A DNA stretch of 64,000 nucleotides from Juglans regia (Eukaryota > Streptophyta > Magnoliopsida > Fagales > Juglandaceae), in assembly GCF_001411555.2 (NCBI RefSeq), contig NC_049909.1, forward strand, positions 2,465,875 to 2,529,874, written 5' to 3'. The notes below the pieces were generated by a model, which worked only from the letters and a program-made list of their open reading frames with translations, had not been told where the DNA came from and did not search any database. Made by a program: the position numbers and the translations under genes. Positions 10,450-20,758 of this stretch are shown here, in pieces (positions within the stretch are counted from its first letter, which is position 1; every line of letters begins with the position of its first letter).

Positions 10450-12050
10450 TTGGAAAATCTTATTATTGGATTGGAACTAGAGCTAGCTAGTCAGTACTCG
10501 GTTCGGGTGGAAAATGACTTGCTAAAATGTAAGCAAGATCACTTACAGTGGGTTCATCACGAGGAGGTTATAGCATGCCAAAAATCAAGAATTAAATGGC
10601 TTGTTGAAGGGGACGCAAACACTAGTTTTTTTCATGCTTCCATGAGACTTAAGAGGAAAAATAAACGTATAGAGAGGATGCGGATTGAGGATGGCAGAGT
10701 GCTTGATTCGGCAGAGGAGGTGCGTGAGGGTGCAATTGTATTTTTTCAGCAGCTACTTTCTGTTTCGGCTGTTGAGAGGGACTCGGCAGACCTGGATTTA
10801 ATAACGCCAATTGTTTCGAATGCGGAGAATGAGTCATTGTGTGCTGCCTCGTCAATGGAAGAGGTTAAAAGCTCTTTATGGTCTATTCCTGCAGATAGTA
10901 GCCCGAGCCCGGATGGTTTTTCGGCTAATTTTTTCATGATGGCTTGGGATTTTGTGAAATATGACCATGTGGAGATGGTTCAAGATTTTTTCTCTAGACA
11001 ACTGGTTTCTACTTTCTTTGGGACTACAAATATGGTTTTGATTTCTAAGGTAGATGATCCTTTGGGTTTTGGCCAATTTCGTCCGATTAGCCTTTGTTCA
11101 ATAGCATATAAAATTATGGTGTTCCATTTGGCCCCAATTTTGGATAAAATTATCTCTCCTGAGCAGGTAGCGTTTATTCAGGGTAGAAGTATTTTCAAAA
11201 ATATATCGTTGGCCCAATAATTGGTTCAAGGCATTAATAGGAAAGTGAGAGGTGGGAATGTAATGTTGAAAATCGATATGGCTAAAGCATATGATCGCGT
11301 GAATTGGAGCTTTCTACTAGAAATCCTATGGCAGTTGGGATTTTCTGATAATTGGCGAAATATTGTATTTAATGCGGTTTCGTCTCCTTTTTATTCGGTG
11401 ATGCTTAATGGGTCCTCTAAAGGTTTTTTCAAGGCCTTGTGTGGGTTACGGCAAGGTGATTCTCTTTCCCTTTATTTATTTATTTTGTCTGAGGAGGTGC
11501 TCTCTAGAATGCTTAGAAAAGAGTTCAGTTTGGGTCGTATTAAGCCTTTCCATCCTAGTGGAGGAGCGATGATTTCTCATTTGTTTTATGCGGATGATAT
11601 TCTGATTTTTTCAAATGGGGGGAAGGCTTCTATTCGAAGGCTTATGGAAGTTTTGCACATATATAAAAGGATTTCTGGACAGATGATGAACCCTAGTAAG
11701 TCCTCCATATTTTTTTCCTCCTCTATTTTGGTAAAACAGAAGAATGACTTGAAGATGATTTCTGGGTTTGTGGAGGGTCGATGGCCTTGCACGTATTTGG
11801 GTGTCCCATTGTTTTGTGGGCCGTCTATCTATCCGTATGTTTGATTTGTTTTTGGCCAGAATTCAAAAGAAGCTGGCTGGGTTAAAAAGTAAGACTCTAT
11901 CCTTTGGAGGTAAAATTGTGCTACTCAAACATGTGTTGAATGGTATGCCAATACACCTACTCTCAGTCTTGAATCTTCTAAAAGGAGTGTTATCGGCATT
12001 AAAGAAAATTTTTTCAAACTTTCTTTGGGGATCCTCAATGAAGTTTTGAA
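10450..12050 (+). pseudogene. LINE reverse transcriptase
   Basis: Fingers and palm motifs occur in order: KWLVEGDANTSFFHASMRLK, QFRPISLCSIAYKI, LKIDMAKAYDRVNWSFL, GLRQGDSLS and FYADDILIFSNGG. The FYADD box is intact. A single TAA at 11218-11220 interrupts the frame between 10450-11217 and 11221-11844; a frameshift near 11820-11840 moves the thumb into frame 11768-12049, which closes at about 12047. The enzyme copies element RNA at the nicked target. Confidence 0.9.
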
Positions 12051-12082
12051 GAAGGAAGTGGATTTCTTGGAAAAAAACTTGT

Positions 12083-12870
12083 TTGCCAGTGGAAAAAGGT
12101 GGGCTTGGAATTCAGGATCTTCATGAGGTCCAAGAAGCATTGCTTATGAAATTTGTCGGGAAGTTAATTAAGGAAGAGTTGATGTGGTCAAATATTTTTA
12201 CTGCAAAATACATTGGAACCTCTCACGTTTTTTCCATGATGTTGCTAAGGAGAGGATCTCGTTTTTGGAAGGGGATAATGGATTTAATGTCGAAGGTGCT
12301 AGACAATTCAAAGTGGATTATTTGGGGAGGACAGTATCTGTTTTGGATGGAAAACTGGATTGGGGATGGGGCGCTATGTGCTTTGATACCAGTAGTAGGG
12401 GATGAGAACTTGAAGATTGCGAATGTTTTTATGGAAAATGGCCCGAGCATGCAAGTGTTGCGTGATTTGGTCCCTTATGAGACATGCATAAGGATCTGTG
12501 CATCAGGTATTAGGCTACGGCAGGGAAGGGATATGTGCGTATGGAAGCCAAACATTAATGGTGATTTTTCAACTAAATCTACTTGGCAAGTAATTCGGCA
12601 AAGAGGTGATATATGTTCATGGAAGGCTTGGCTTTGGAAGAATTGGCTCCCGAAGAAGATGTCATTTTTTGTTTGGCGTGCGAAGAGGAGAGCAATTCCG
12701 GTGGATGACATTATTTAGCTTTTAGGAATTCCAATAGTTTCTAAATGCTAGTGTTGTAATCAACCTAAAATGGAGTCTTTCCATCATATTTAATGTGAGA
12801 GTGAAGGAGCTCAAAAAGTTTGGAAGTTTTTTGCAGAAGCCTGTCACATTAGAACTGCTCATATTTGAAA
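12083..12870 (+). pseudogene. LINE ORF2 C-terminal region with zf-RVT segment
   Basis: Frame 12083-12718 follows the RT thumb with KGGLGIQDLHEVQEALLMKF, a usual post-RT signature, and then WKAWLWKNWLPKKMSFFVWR, the start of the zf-RVT module. Past the stop at 12716 the cysteine/histidine part (CCNQPKMESFHHI) is present but interrupted. It is the continuation of the RT polyprotein. Confidence 0.8.
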
Positions 12871-13194
12871 TTGGGAGGGGATGATGAATATTTGGTGGCA
12901 AAGAGCTTCAATGTCTTCACAGATTGGGTGGCTTTGGGGGTTCTTCCCATTATCATCTCATGGTCACTATGGCGAGCAAGGTGTTCGGCTCAAATGGAAG
13001 GTATAAAATTCTCTCCTAATGATGTCATTCGTATGATTAAAATTTTAGTCATTCATATCTCAATTAGGACTAAGAAATTTCGGTATTTGGGGGAACATGA
13101 CTGGATGGTTATGGAAAGGTTAGGCTGCACAATTACTCCTATTGTTATGAGGAGGATAAAATTAATCGCATGGAAACCACCGGAGAGAGGGAGG

Positions 13195-13668
13195 GTCAAG
13201 TTAAATGTGGATGGAGGCTCTTGCAGTAATCCGGGGTGAGTCCGGTGGGGGAGGTATTATTCAGGACTCTAGAAGTGATGTTATGGCTGGATTTGCTCAC
13301 TATTATGGGCAAGCTACTAATACTATCGCCGAGTGTAGAGCTCTCCTTGATGGGCTTCGGATGTGCAGGCAGTTAGGTTTGAAAGATATAGTGGTAGAAT
13401 CAAATTCAACAATGATAGTTGGTTGGTTGGCATCTGGAGTATGCAAATATTAGTTTCTTTGGGATTTTTGGGAGGAAGTAAAAGATATTGTTGGTGAGTT
13501 AAACATTTGCTTTCGACATATTTTTAGAGAAGCTAATATGGTGGCAGATGTTTTGGCAAAACAAGGGACCCAAGGCATTAATAATGATGACGCTACCTCA
13601 TTACAGGGAATTATTCAGGGACTCATTCGCATGGACAAGCTTGGTATTCCATACATTAGAAGAGGATA
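13195..13668 (+). pseudogene. LINE RNase H domain
   Basis: VKLNVDGGSCSNPG in one frame is followed after a one-base shift near 13238 by SGGGGIIQDSRSDVMAGF and then TIAECRALLDGLRMC and VVESNSTMIVGWL, the successive RNase H motifs with D, E and D residues. A stop at 13451 is followed in the same frame by FREANMVADVLAKQG, the usual C-terminal motif, ending at about 13668. RNase H at the end of ORF2 is typical of one plant LINE lineage. Confidence 0.85.
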
Positions 13669-13828
13669 GATGTTTTTCTTTTCGGGGATTTGTTGGCACT
13701 TGAGTTTTGTTTATTGTGCAAAATCTCAGGTGTTTTATATTGTTGCCACGGTATTCCTCCGTCATAAATGAGGGTATTTTAATAAAATTGAGAAGTGGTC
13801 ACTATTGGACAAATGACCTCGACTCTTT

Positions 13829-13852
13829 AAAAAAGAAGAAAAAAAAAAAAAA
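13829..13852 (+). other. A-rich 3' tail of the LINE
   Basis: An almost pure A run follows a 3' UTR with an AATAAAA signal at about 13779. It marks the 3' end of the LINE at 13852. Confidence 0.8.
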
Positions 13853-14536
13853 CCTTCACATTATGATACTACCTGGTTTGGCCACCAGGGATAGCACAAC
13901 CCTACTACGGGGGTTAAATATGGTATATGATATGATATGGTGATAATGATATGATATCATACGATACGATATGATATAAAATGATATGATAAGATGAAGA
14001 AGTTTAGTCATGTTATGCCAAATGGTCTTTGAATATGAACAGTTTGAAATGTTGCTCTGATAACATGTTTTTGGGATATGCATTCTGAAAATGGAATGTC
14101 TTGTTTCCGCATACTGAAATCTCTGAAAATGCTTATGTTTACATACTAGTATATCTTCTTTACTTACTAAGTTGTTGATAACTCACCCTTTATCTCCACA
14201 ATGTTTTCAGATGTTTTGGATGTTTCAATTGAGGATCAATAATAGAAACCATGAGTAAGACTGTGTGAGCATATAAGATTAAGTACAAATAGGGTACTTT
14301 GATATATTGGAGAGTTTATTTAGTAGTTTTGTTTTGCTCTGTCAATTTGATATTCTGAAAAGTTGACATTTATTTTGAGACTTGGTGGTGTCTTACTTCA
14401 ATTATTTTGAGGTAGTCGGTTTAAAACAATAAGATGTATGTGTAATTGAGAAATTGAAGTTTACATTTGTATTGTGAGATATGATTTTAAGTGAAAGGTA
14501 GTAACTCTCCGAGCCCTCTAGGACTAGAGCGTTACA
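13853..14536 (-). mobile_element. LTR fragment of a Ty3/gypsy element, right of the LINE
   Basis: The segment ends on the plus strand with GAGCGTTACA (14527-14536), a typical LTR terminus that reads TGTAACGCTC on the minus strand. It lies directly downstream of the minus-strand gypsy pol remnant at 15132-15480, so it is best read as that element's 3' LTR. ATATGATATG motifs match those at 8120-8140. An unrelated plus-oriented solo LTR is an alternative. Confidence 0.5.
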
Positions 14537-14568
14537 CATATTCACCCTTATCTCGTTCAGCTTATGTT

Positions 14569-14988
14569 CTATTGAAGATCACTATCTTCTACAAGCTGAC
14601 CTTCCTCATGGAGGCGAATACGATCCATAGAGGTATCCGAGGTCTCGAACGTCGTATATCTCCTGGCGCTATCTTCTATAGCGCAACTGGTTTCTGCCTC
14701 TCGATTAAGTTCGAGTAATCACATCCTTGTATCATCCTTCCATACTAACGAGTCGTGTGGAGGTTGTCTCTCTTCATGTCGTAACGCTCTTCGTAAGAAG
14801 ATATTTCCCCTGAAATCCGCATCCAGCACATGGGTGCATCGATGCTCAAATTCCTCCATTTGATGTCAATGTGTTGCCATCAATCGATCTCTTATTTCAC
14901 ACCTGTTCCTACGACTACGCTCTCGCATTTCTCTAATCTTAGCTACCGACAATGTGGACATACATGCGGTGTTCCTAGTTCGTGCCAT
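14569..14988 (-). pseudogene. Extra ORF between gypsy pol and 3' LTR, two nonsense codons
   Basis: From an ATG at 14988 the minus strand gives a continuous 140-codon frame ending at a stop at 14569-14571, interrupted only at codons 41 and 90, both TGA. Both could come from CGA (Arg) by CpG decay. The protein is rich in Arg and Glu, with segments such as KIREMRERSRRNRCEIRDRL and FRGNIFLRRALRHEERQ, and is probably alpha-helical. I do not recognise the family. Its position between the chromodomain and LTR suggests an accessory ORF of the gypsy element. Confidence 0.5.
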
Positions 14989-15131
14989 GCCCTATTATCA
15001 CAGGTATGGTATATATATTATATATAGGTGACATCACTAACAAACGATTGGAAAATCCACAAAAAGTCTTTTTATTCAAACATTTAAGAGTACAATCAGT
15101 CAGACATAGAGTTCCTAGTGAGCAATTGGTT

Positions 15132-15480
15132 CTAAGATACAAACAAATGAGGGAATTTAGTCCTCATTGAATCCTCTCTTTCCCAAGTTGCTTCTTGGAA
15201 GTTTGGATTATTTCAGAGTACTTTGACTAGAGGTATCTTTCTACTCAGCTCATGTTTCTTACGATCTATAATTTGCATAGGCAATTCTTCATACGATAGG
15301 TTGGGCAAGCTGAATATTGCTTGCCTCCATAACAACTAGCTGTCTTTCTCTGAAACTCTTCTTCATAGAAGATATGTGAAATACATCATGTATACCCTAC
15401 TTTTTTGCCAACAAATTCAATCGATAGGTTACAGATCCAATCCATTCTACAATTTCATAGGGTCCTAAAAACATGTCCGA
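15132..15480 (-). pseudogene. Ty3/gypsy integrase C-terminal chromodomain remnant
   Basis: The minus strand reads GPYEIVEWIGSVTYRLNL, then after a shift SYEELPMQIIDRKKHEL and PLVKVL, then EATWEREDSMRTKFPHLF before a stop at 15132. This is the integrase tail and chromodomain of plant chromoviruses, which targets integration to chromatin. One Trp codon after KVL is a stop and there are two frame changes, so it is dead. The rest of pol is absent. Confidence 0.8.
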
Positions 15481-16607
15481 AGGTTTATATCTCAACTCTA
15501 GTCTTCAAAATTTTAAATAAAAATTCTATGGAATCTATATCTCAATATATCACCATTGGCCTAAGAAACCCTCTGAAAGTGAACCAACGGCTTAAATTTT
15601 CGTATAAGAATAATTAGATGGAATAATATTATTTACATTCACATGTCATACTTTCATCTACTCTGTGATTATTAATTTCTTTTTTCTTTTCTTGCAAGTC
15701 ATATTAATTTTAGAACAATAATTTTTTTCTTTATCTTTTATGTCTGATTGTGAGGGGAAAAAATACCCATAGCCAATAAAATTAGGGCCTAACCTCCACC
15801 AAGTCATTACTAAGAACAAAAAGGGGGACCATGAAAAGATAAGAATGGACATGAGTGAGACATGAAAGCTGCAAATGTTAAGGGAGGATAGGGAGACAAG
15901 AGATATATTAGGGCTGTAAAGTGGCAGATGGTCAGAAGAAGAAAGAAGAGTGTTCACGCAAGGAAGATCAGCCAACTCATGGCATGCTAGCATGTACAGT
16001 AGGGGGTCAGGCAAGCCTATAAAATGATAGGCCCATACAACATAGGAAATGGGGATTTTTAGTGATTAGAGGCTGATAAAATAGGGAGATTGAGACGATA
16101 AACAGATGGATCAATAGGGAATCGATGGAAATATATTGAGGAAGAGCTACAACCTTTTATGTACAGTGAGACATGAGGATCCATGAGTGATTGTAAAAAT
16201 ATATATATTATATTGGAGACTTCTCTCCACAAACCCCGTGGACGTAGGCATATTGCCAAACCACGTAAATCTTGTGTCATCTCTCTTTACTTTTCCTGCA
16301 CGTATTTTTCATTCACCTCATGGACGTACGAACTGCCACCGTACAGCCGTACCAGAACATTGCTGGGGACTTCAAATAATTCGCGCCATATACCGGGGGT
16401 GTGAAGTTGCCCAGGCTCATGAAACACGACATCAACACTGATAATTTATTTTCATACGGGATAGGCCATGAGAAAACATCATTAAACAACCACAATCAGT
16501 AATAGAAAAGGACATCTGATTTTCAAGCTGTTCCAAATTCTTTTTATTTTCTTTATCTTTTTTTTTTTTGTTACCGTGGGCATCAAGCTTCTGGCAAGTT
16601 TGTGTTA
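15481..16607. mobile_element. Probable copia-type LTR fragment
   Basis: No coding sequence is evident. Around 16220-16290 the phrase CCCCGTGGACGTAGGC, then AACCACGTAAATCTTGTGTC, is one I associate with the transcribed part of plant copia LTRs. The boundaries and orientation (probably plus) are not resolved. Confidence 0.4.
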
Positions 16608-17094
16608 TGGTTCTCACTTGCCTCCTACTGGAAATTACTAGGTAATAGTAGAATAAAAAGATTGGGAAGATGATAGTGATTAAAATGTGAAGAAGTAATT
16701 GATCAAAGTGAATTCCATATACGTATGGGTGAGTTCGAGGCCACCCAATTCCTCCAAATGAAACCATAAGGTTTAACATACTTCCAAAATTTAGCTATTC
16801 AAAAGATAAAAGATCCTATATGCCCCCCTTCCTCATACACTACTAGGCAAGATAACAGAGACTAGCAAACATTAAAAGTCTATGGGCCAACAAACAAGAG
16901 GCCAAAGGCTAGTTCTGAATTACCAATTACACAGACTAAATAACACTAACGGCCCAAGGAATAGAATCTCAGCCCATCTATGACACATACTAAAACACTA
17001 AAGACTACATAACATGAGCCCATCACCTTCGCCAAGTCACAGGGAGTCTTTATACTCAAGTTCCATTTCCTCCCGCCACCCTCAGCTCCCAACA
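16608..17094 (-). repeat. 3' LTR of the Hsp70-carrying element
   Basis: It reads TGTTGGGAGC at its start and GTGAGAACCA at its end on the minus strand, and is preceded by a purine tract. About 370 bp of it recur at 20759-21127 in direct orientation with scattered differences. Confidence 0.72.
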
Positions 17095-17107
17095 TTCTCC
17101 CCCCGTT
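17095..17107 (-). other. Polypurine tract
   Basis: AACGGGGGGAGAA on the minus strand stands directly before the TGTTGG of the 3' LTR, the standard plus-strand primer position. Upstream, CTCGAGGATAAGG resembles the end of gypsy polyproteins (LEDK motif). Confidence 0.7.
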
Positions 17108-17149
17108 AAAGAACCTTATCCTCGAGGTTAAGAGCACTAATACAACTCA

Positions 17150-18230
17150 AGGTTCCGTTCCTTCCCATTCAGCAACCTATTCCTTTGAACAATCATGATC
17201 ACTCATTTTGTAATAAGCAACTCTCTTGTAAATTGCAGTAGTGGTGTTCCTGACATCATTGCAAACAACTCTTAATTCTGTCAAGGCTTGCGAATTGACG
17301 TCCATATCGTAGCAAGTCCAGTCAACCATTTTCCCATACTCTGGATCATACAAGGTGTTGTAGCTAAACTGTTGCAAATTGGCTCCACATGGTCTAAAGT
17401 ATATTGTGCAAAGTCAGTAGCAAAAATCATAACACCAGCCATGCATGAACTCAATTCAAGATTAAGGCCCAGCTTCTCAATGCACCAGGCTGGTAATAGG
17501 CACAATACCACCTTAGCTGGTTGATAAACTTCCTTAAAAAGTAGCTTCACCGCAACCTCAAGAATAACAAGGGAGTGGCTTTTCGTGGGTTGGCTTTATA
17601 TGAACATCACTTCCATCCACTTCACCATCCAGAACCACTTCCTCATCCTCATCCTCATCCTCATATGGACTATCACTGGCCTTCTCACATCTCCAATCCA
17701 CAATCACCAATGTGGGCGACAAACTTGTAGGAGGTGTTCCAGTTGCCCCTAAACCTGATAAACTAACCTCCACGCCATTTTTTGGAACAACCTTAGTTAT
17801 AGGCTTCTGAGCTGTACATTCCCTATTGTCACAACTGTTCTCACAATTCATCAGGTCACCATTGAAAAAGCCATGAACAAAGTCAACTTGCCCTGAACCA
17901 GCAACAAAGTAGTTGAACAAATCATATCGGCCAAAATCCATTAGTGAAAAAAGTTTTGGTTCACACTCCATTAGTGAAAAAGCTATGGTTTTCACCACAT
18001 TCTTCCCTTGGATTGGAGATGAGATTAACTTCTTCAACTTGAAAACTCAAAATTGATAACCTTGCAGAAGTCATTTCCTCCACCACACTCATCCAGTACT
18101 TTGCTTGAATCTGTTGCCTCTTCATACTACAGCCAAGCACTACATTTTTTGTTTGAACCTCATGATTCCAAAAATTAAAATCCCGCCTATGCATTTTATT
18201 GAAAAAGTTAGGAGCAAAACAAGAACATCC
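17150..18230 (-). pseudogene. Unidentified coding-like segment of the Hsp70-carrying element
   Basis: Three minus-strand frames (17558-18037, 17281-17550, 17177-17377) look like consecutive parts of one frameshifted protein. The first has an acidic run (YEDEDEDEEVV), the second ELSSCMAGVMIFATDFAQYT, the third MVDWTCYDMDVNSQALTELR. I do not recognise the family. It lies between the captured Hsp70 sequence and the PPT, where gypsy elements have the end of pol, but no integrase or RT motif is present. A second captured gene or a degenerate element-specific ORF are both possible. Confidence 0.4.
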
Positions 18231-18239
18231 ATTCTTACC

Positions 18240-18568
18240 ATCCTTCTTGTGCTTCCTCTTGAATTCCTGAACGAAATGGCTCACCCTCCTATTATTAGAA
18301 TCTTCACCTCCCAAGTGGGTATCACCAGCTGTGGCATTCATTTCAGAGACACCCTATTCAATTGTGAGGAGAGAGACGTCCAATGTCCCGCCACCCGGGT
18401 CGAAGATGAGCATATTTGTTTCACCCAAATTGCTTGGCTCCTTGTCAAGCTCATAAGCTATATTTGCAGCAGTTGGCTCATTGATAATATGCATCAATTT
18501 GAGGCAAAAAATGACTCTAGTTTCCTTTGTGATTTGACGTTGCGAGTTGATGAAGTAGGTAGGGACAG
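18240..18568 (-). pseudogene. Hsp70 fragment, second part (nucleotide-binding domain)
   Basis: The minus strand reads [19 protein letters not shown], then [18 protein letters not shown], then [19 protein letters not shown], a stop at 18354-18356, and [12 protein letters not shown] through [13 protein letters not shown] ending at 18240. These are Hsp70 ATPase motifs, including the second family signature (IFDxGGGTxDVSLL), where Leu before the glycines has become Pro. Hsp70 chaperones use this domain to couple ATP hydrolysis to substrate binding. Similarity stops abruptly at KHKKD and no substrate-binding domain follows. Confidence 0.9.
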
Positions 18569-18584
18569 TGGCAGCTCCATTCTT
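18569..18584. repeat. Target-site duplication of the LINE, copy 1
   Basis: TGGCAGCTCCATTCTT matches 20151-20166 at 15 of 16 bases and flanks the LINE. Joining the flanks restores one continuous Hsp70 reading, as expected for a target duplication. Confidence 0.85.
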
Positions 18585-20150
18585 GTTTTTGATAAGTAAA
18601 ACAAGTATTATTAATCCAAAAATGGGCAACAACTACCAATTACAAAGTCAGTATGCCCTATCTACCTAGGCACATTAGAAACTAAGAAATCATGAAGGTC
18701 CATGCCACTAAAGTCAACAGCAATGGCCCAAGTACAAAGAGTCCTAAAATAGAAAACTTTTAGCTCTACCATAGATCTCTCTGTCTTCAAACGTCCTCTC
18801 ATTGCACTCATATCACAAGCACCACATAATACAAATAGGAATCATCTTCCAAATCGCTTTGATTTGATGCACACCTCGAATAGAGGTCCAACATGCCAAT
18901 ATATCCACCACAGATTCAGGCATGACGCTAGTTCCATCCTTTTAAGCACCTCATTCCAGAGAGTCATGGCTATCTCACAATGTAGAAGTAAATGATTCAT
19001 CAACTCACCCCTTCTTTTACACATACAACACTAATTTGCAATGATTATTCTCCTCTTTCTCAGATTATCTGTAGTAAGAATCTTGCCTAATGACATTGTC
19101 CACACAGAAAAAAGCTTTAGGAGGAGCCTTGTGTCGCCAAAGCCTTCTCCAAGGAAACTGTATCTCTGGCACTTGTGTGAGAACCTTATAGAAGGAACGA
19201 ACAGTGAATACCTCTCTCCCTGCAGGAATCCACCACAGACCATCTTCATGCTGGATATTTGGACGACAAGAATACAAGAGACTATAAAAATCTACAAAAC
19301 TCTCCATCTCCCAATCTTATAACGCCCAGTTGAAATTGATATTCCAGTGAATACTCCCTCATGAGATTCTCATAACCTCCGCCACTATGGCATCTTTAGC
19401 ACTTGCCATCAAAGGAAACAAATCTTGGAGAGCACTATTGCCACACCAAGCATCCTTCCAAAATCTGATCCTGGAGCCTGTACCCAACTGAAACTTATAG
19501 TGATGATGAAAGACCTCCCACCCTCTTCTAATATACTTCCATAGCCTCATTCCATGGGCCCCTCTAACTTCTCTAGTACACCAACCCTCCCCTAAACCAC
19601 CATATTTATTCTCGATCACAGTTTTCAATAAGGCTTCTGGTTCCTTAATATATCGCTACAGCCACTTGCCAAGTAATGCCCAATTAAACAACCTTAAATT
19701 TCTAATACCCAAATCACTACTAGAGATAGGACGGCACACCATCTCACACTTGACAAGATGAAATTTAAACTCTTCTCCTAAGCCACCCCATAGAAAATCT
19801 CTTTGTAACTTCTCAAAACGACCCGCCACACTTGCCGGTATAGAGAATAAGGATAAGAAATAAGTGGATAGATTAGAAAGTGTACTTTTGATCAATGTAA
19901 TCCGGCCCCCTTTCGATAAGTACATTCTCTTCCACCTTGCCAGTCTCCTCTTTATTTTTTCAATCACTATATCCCAAATCGAGCACGCCCTCGAAGCTAT
20001 ATCCAAAGGTAGTCCCTGGTATGTCATAGGAAGAGACGCTATCTAGCAACCCAGTGTGTCAGTCAACTCCCTAATATTTTAAACCTCTCCAATCGGCACC
20101 AATTCAGATTTATTATAGTTCACTTTTAAACCAGACACTGCTTCAAAACA
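18585..20150 (-). mobile_element. 5'-truncated L1-type LINE inside the Hsp70 fragment
   Basis: The minus strand carries the end of a LINE ORF2: AWKR-like thumb sequence [19 protein letters not shown] and LQRDFLWGG (19656-20027), post-RT linker (19359-19628), and a zf-RVT module with FPWRRLWRHKAPPKAFF and a CKRRGELMNHLLLHC finger (18842-19307). Its 3' end has the TTAATAATACTTG...TTATCAAAAACA tail shared by other LINEs in this window. Frames are broken. It is flanked by 16-bp duplications and is 1,566 bp long. Confidence 0.9.
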
Positions 20151-20166
20151 TGGCAGCTGCATTCTT
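20151..20166. repeat. Target-site duplication of the LINE, copy 2
   Basis: TGGCAGCTGCATTCTT is the partner of 18569-18584 with one mismatch. Confidence 0.85.
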
Positions 20167-20389
20167 AATGGCTGTACCCAGGTATGCCTTAGACATCTCC
20201 ATCTCTATGAGAACCATGGAAGAAATTTCTTCAACATAATATTGCTTCCTTTTTTCCTTGTAATGGACCACAATCATGGGCTTTATCCCTTGGACCAGAA
20301 GTCACCTTGAATGGCCACAACTTTAGGCCGCTTTGCACGGAGGGTTCATTGTACCTCTTGCCAATCAAATGCTTTGCACAAAAAACATT
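20151..20389 (-). pseudogene. Hsp70 fragment, first part
   Basis: The minus strand reads NVFCAKHLIGKRYNEPSVQS, then [15 protein letters not shown], then after a one-base insertion [15 protein letters not shown] and [20 protein letters not shown]. This is Hsp70 from about residue 70 to 135, directly continued by the fragment beyond the LINE. The first ~70 residues, including the first family signature, are absent. The similarity starts close to where plant cytosolic Hsp70 genes usually have their intron. Confidence 0.88.
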
Positions 20390-20740
20390 TGATTCGCCGG
20401 GAACCAACTTTGCTGACAATCGCCCGAACAGATTCGGAAACAACTTTGCAGTCTCTTCTGATTTGTTCGTGACGGAGCTAGCGAGGTCATCATCGATTGC
20501 GACTTTTTCTTCAATAACTACTTATTTTTGTTTTCCTTCCGTTGAATCCGCTGATTTTTCTATAACAATATTCCGATTATGAATATTATTCTGATTTGCC
20601 ATCAACTTCAGCACCATCTCCGTGAACTGGTTCAAGTGTTTCTTGATCTCCTGAAGACTCTTCTCATGAGAGTCTACCTGCCGCTATAAGATTTCTCATT
20701 GCTGCTCGAAACGTGTTCCGTCCTCCATGGATCGTCGGCT
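20390..20740 (-). pseudogene. gag-like leader of the Hsp70-carrying element
   Basis: Starting MEDGTRFEQQ, with stops near codons 11 and 15, the minus strand gives a helical segment HEKSLQEIKKHLNQFTEMVL followed by MANQNNIHNRN and then sequence merging into Hsp70. A short coiled-coil segment soon after the PBS is typical of gypsy gag N termini. No capsid domain follows. Confidence 0.5.
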
Positions 20741-20754
20741 CTCTGATACCAATT
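20737..20754 (-). other. Primer-binding site
   Basis: TGGTATCAGAG on the minus strand, a few bases inside the 5' LTR, matches the common plant primer site complementary to the 3' end of initiator tRNA-Met. Confidence 0.78.
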
Positions 20755-20758
20755 ATTA

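Larger units (their letters stand above)
8326..13852 (+). mobile_element. L1-type LINE (non-LTR retrotransposon), degenerate but near full length
   Basis: The element carries, in plus-strand order, an ORF1 with DUF4283-like sequence and zinc-knuckle remnant, an AP endonuclease, a reverse transcriptase with the YADD box, a zf-RVT segment, an RNase H domain, a 3' UTR and an A-rich tail (13829-13852). The order is that of plant L1-clade LINEs. Its 5' start is approximate. Both ORFs contain stops and frameshifts, so it is immobile. It splits a gypsy LTR; a target duplication longer than about 5 bp (TTCAC) could not be seen. Confidence 0.88.

Noticed and set aside
13920..13990. ATATGATATG microsatellite as a regulatory element
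   Set aside because: It recurs in the other LTR half (8120-8140) and is best explained as LTR sequence.
16059..16441. Several short frames
   Set aside because: They overlap on both strands with no protein-like motif; the DNA looks like an LTR.
18105..18599. Plus-strand 164-codon frame
   Set aside because: It is the antisense shadow of the Hsp70 fragment.
18240..20389. Hsp70 as a functional host gene
   Set aside because: Both ends of the protein are missing, there is a stop, a frameshift and a LINE inside.
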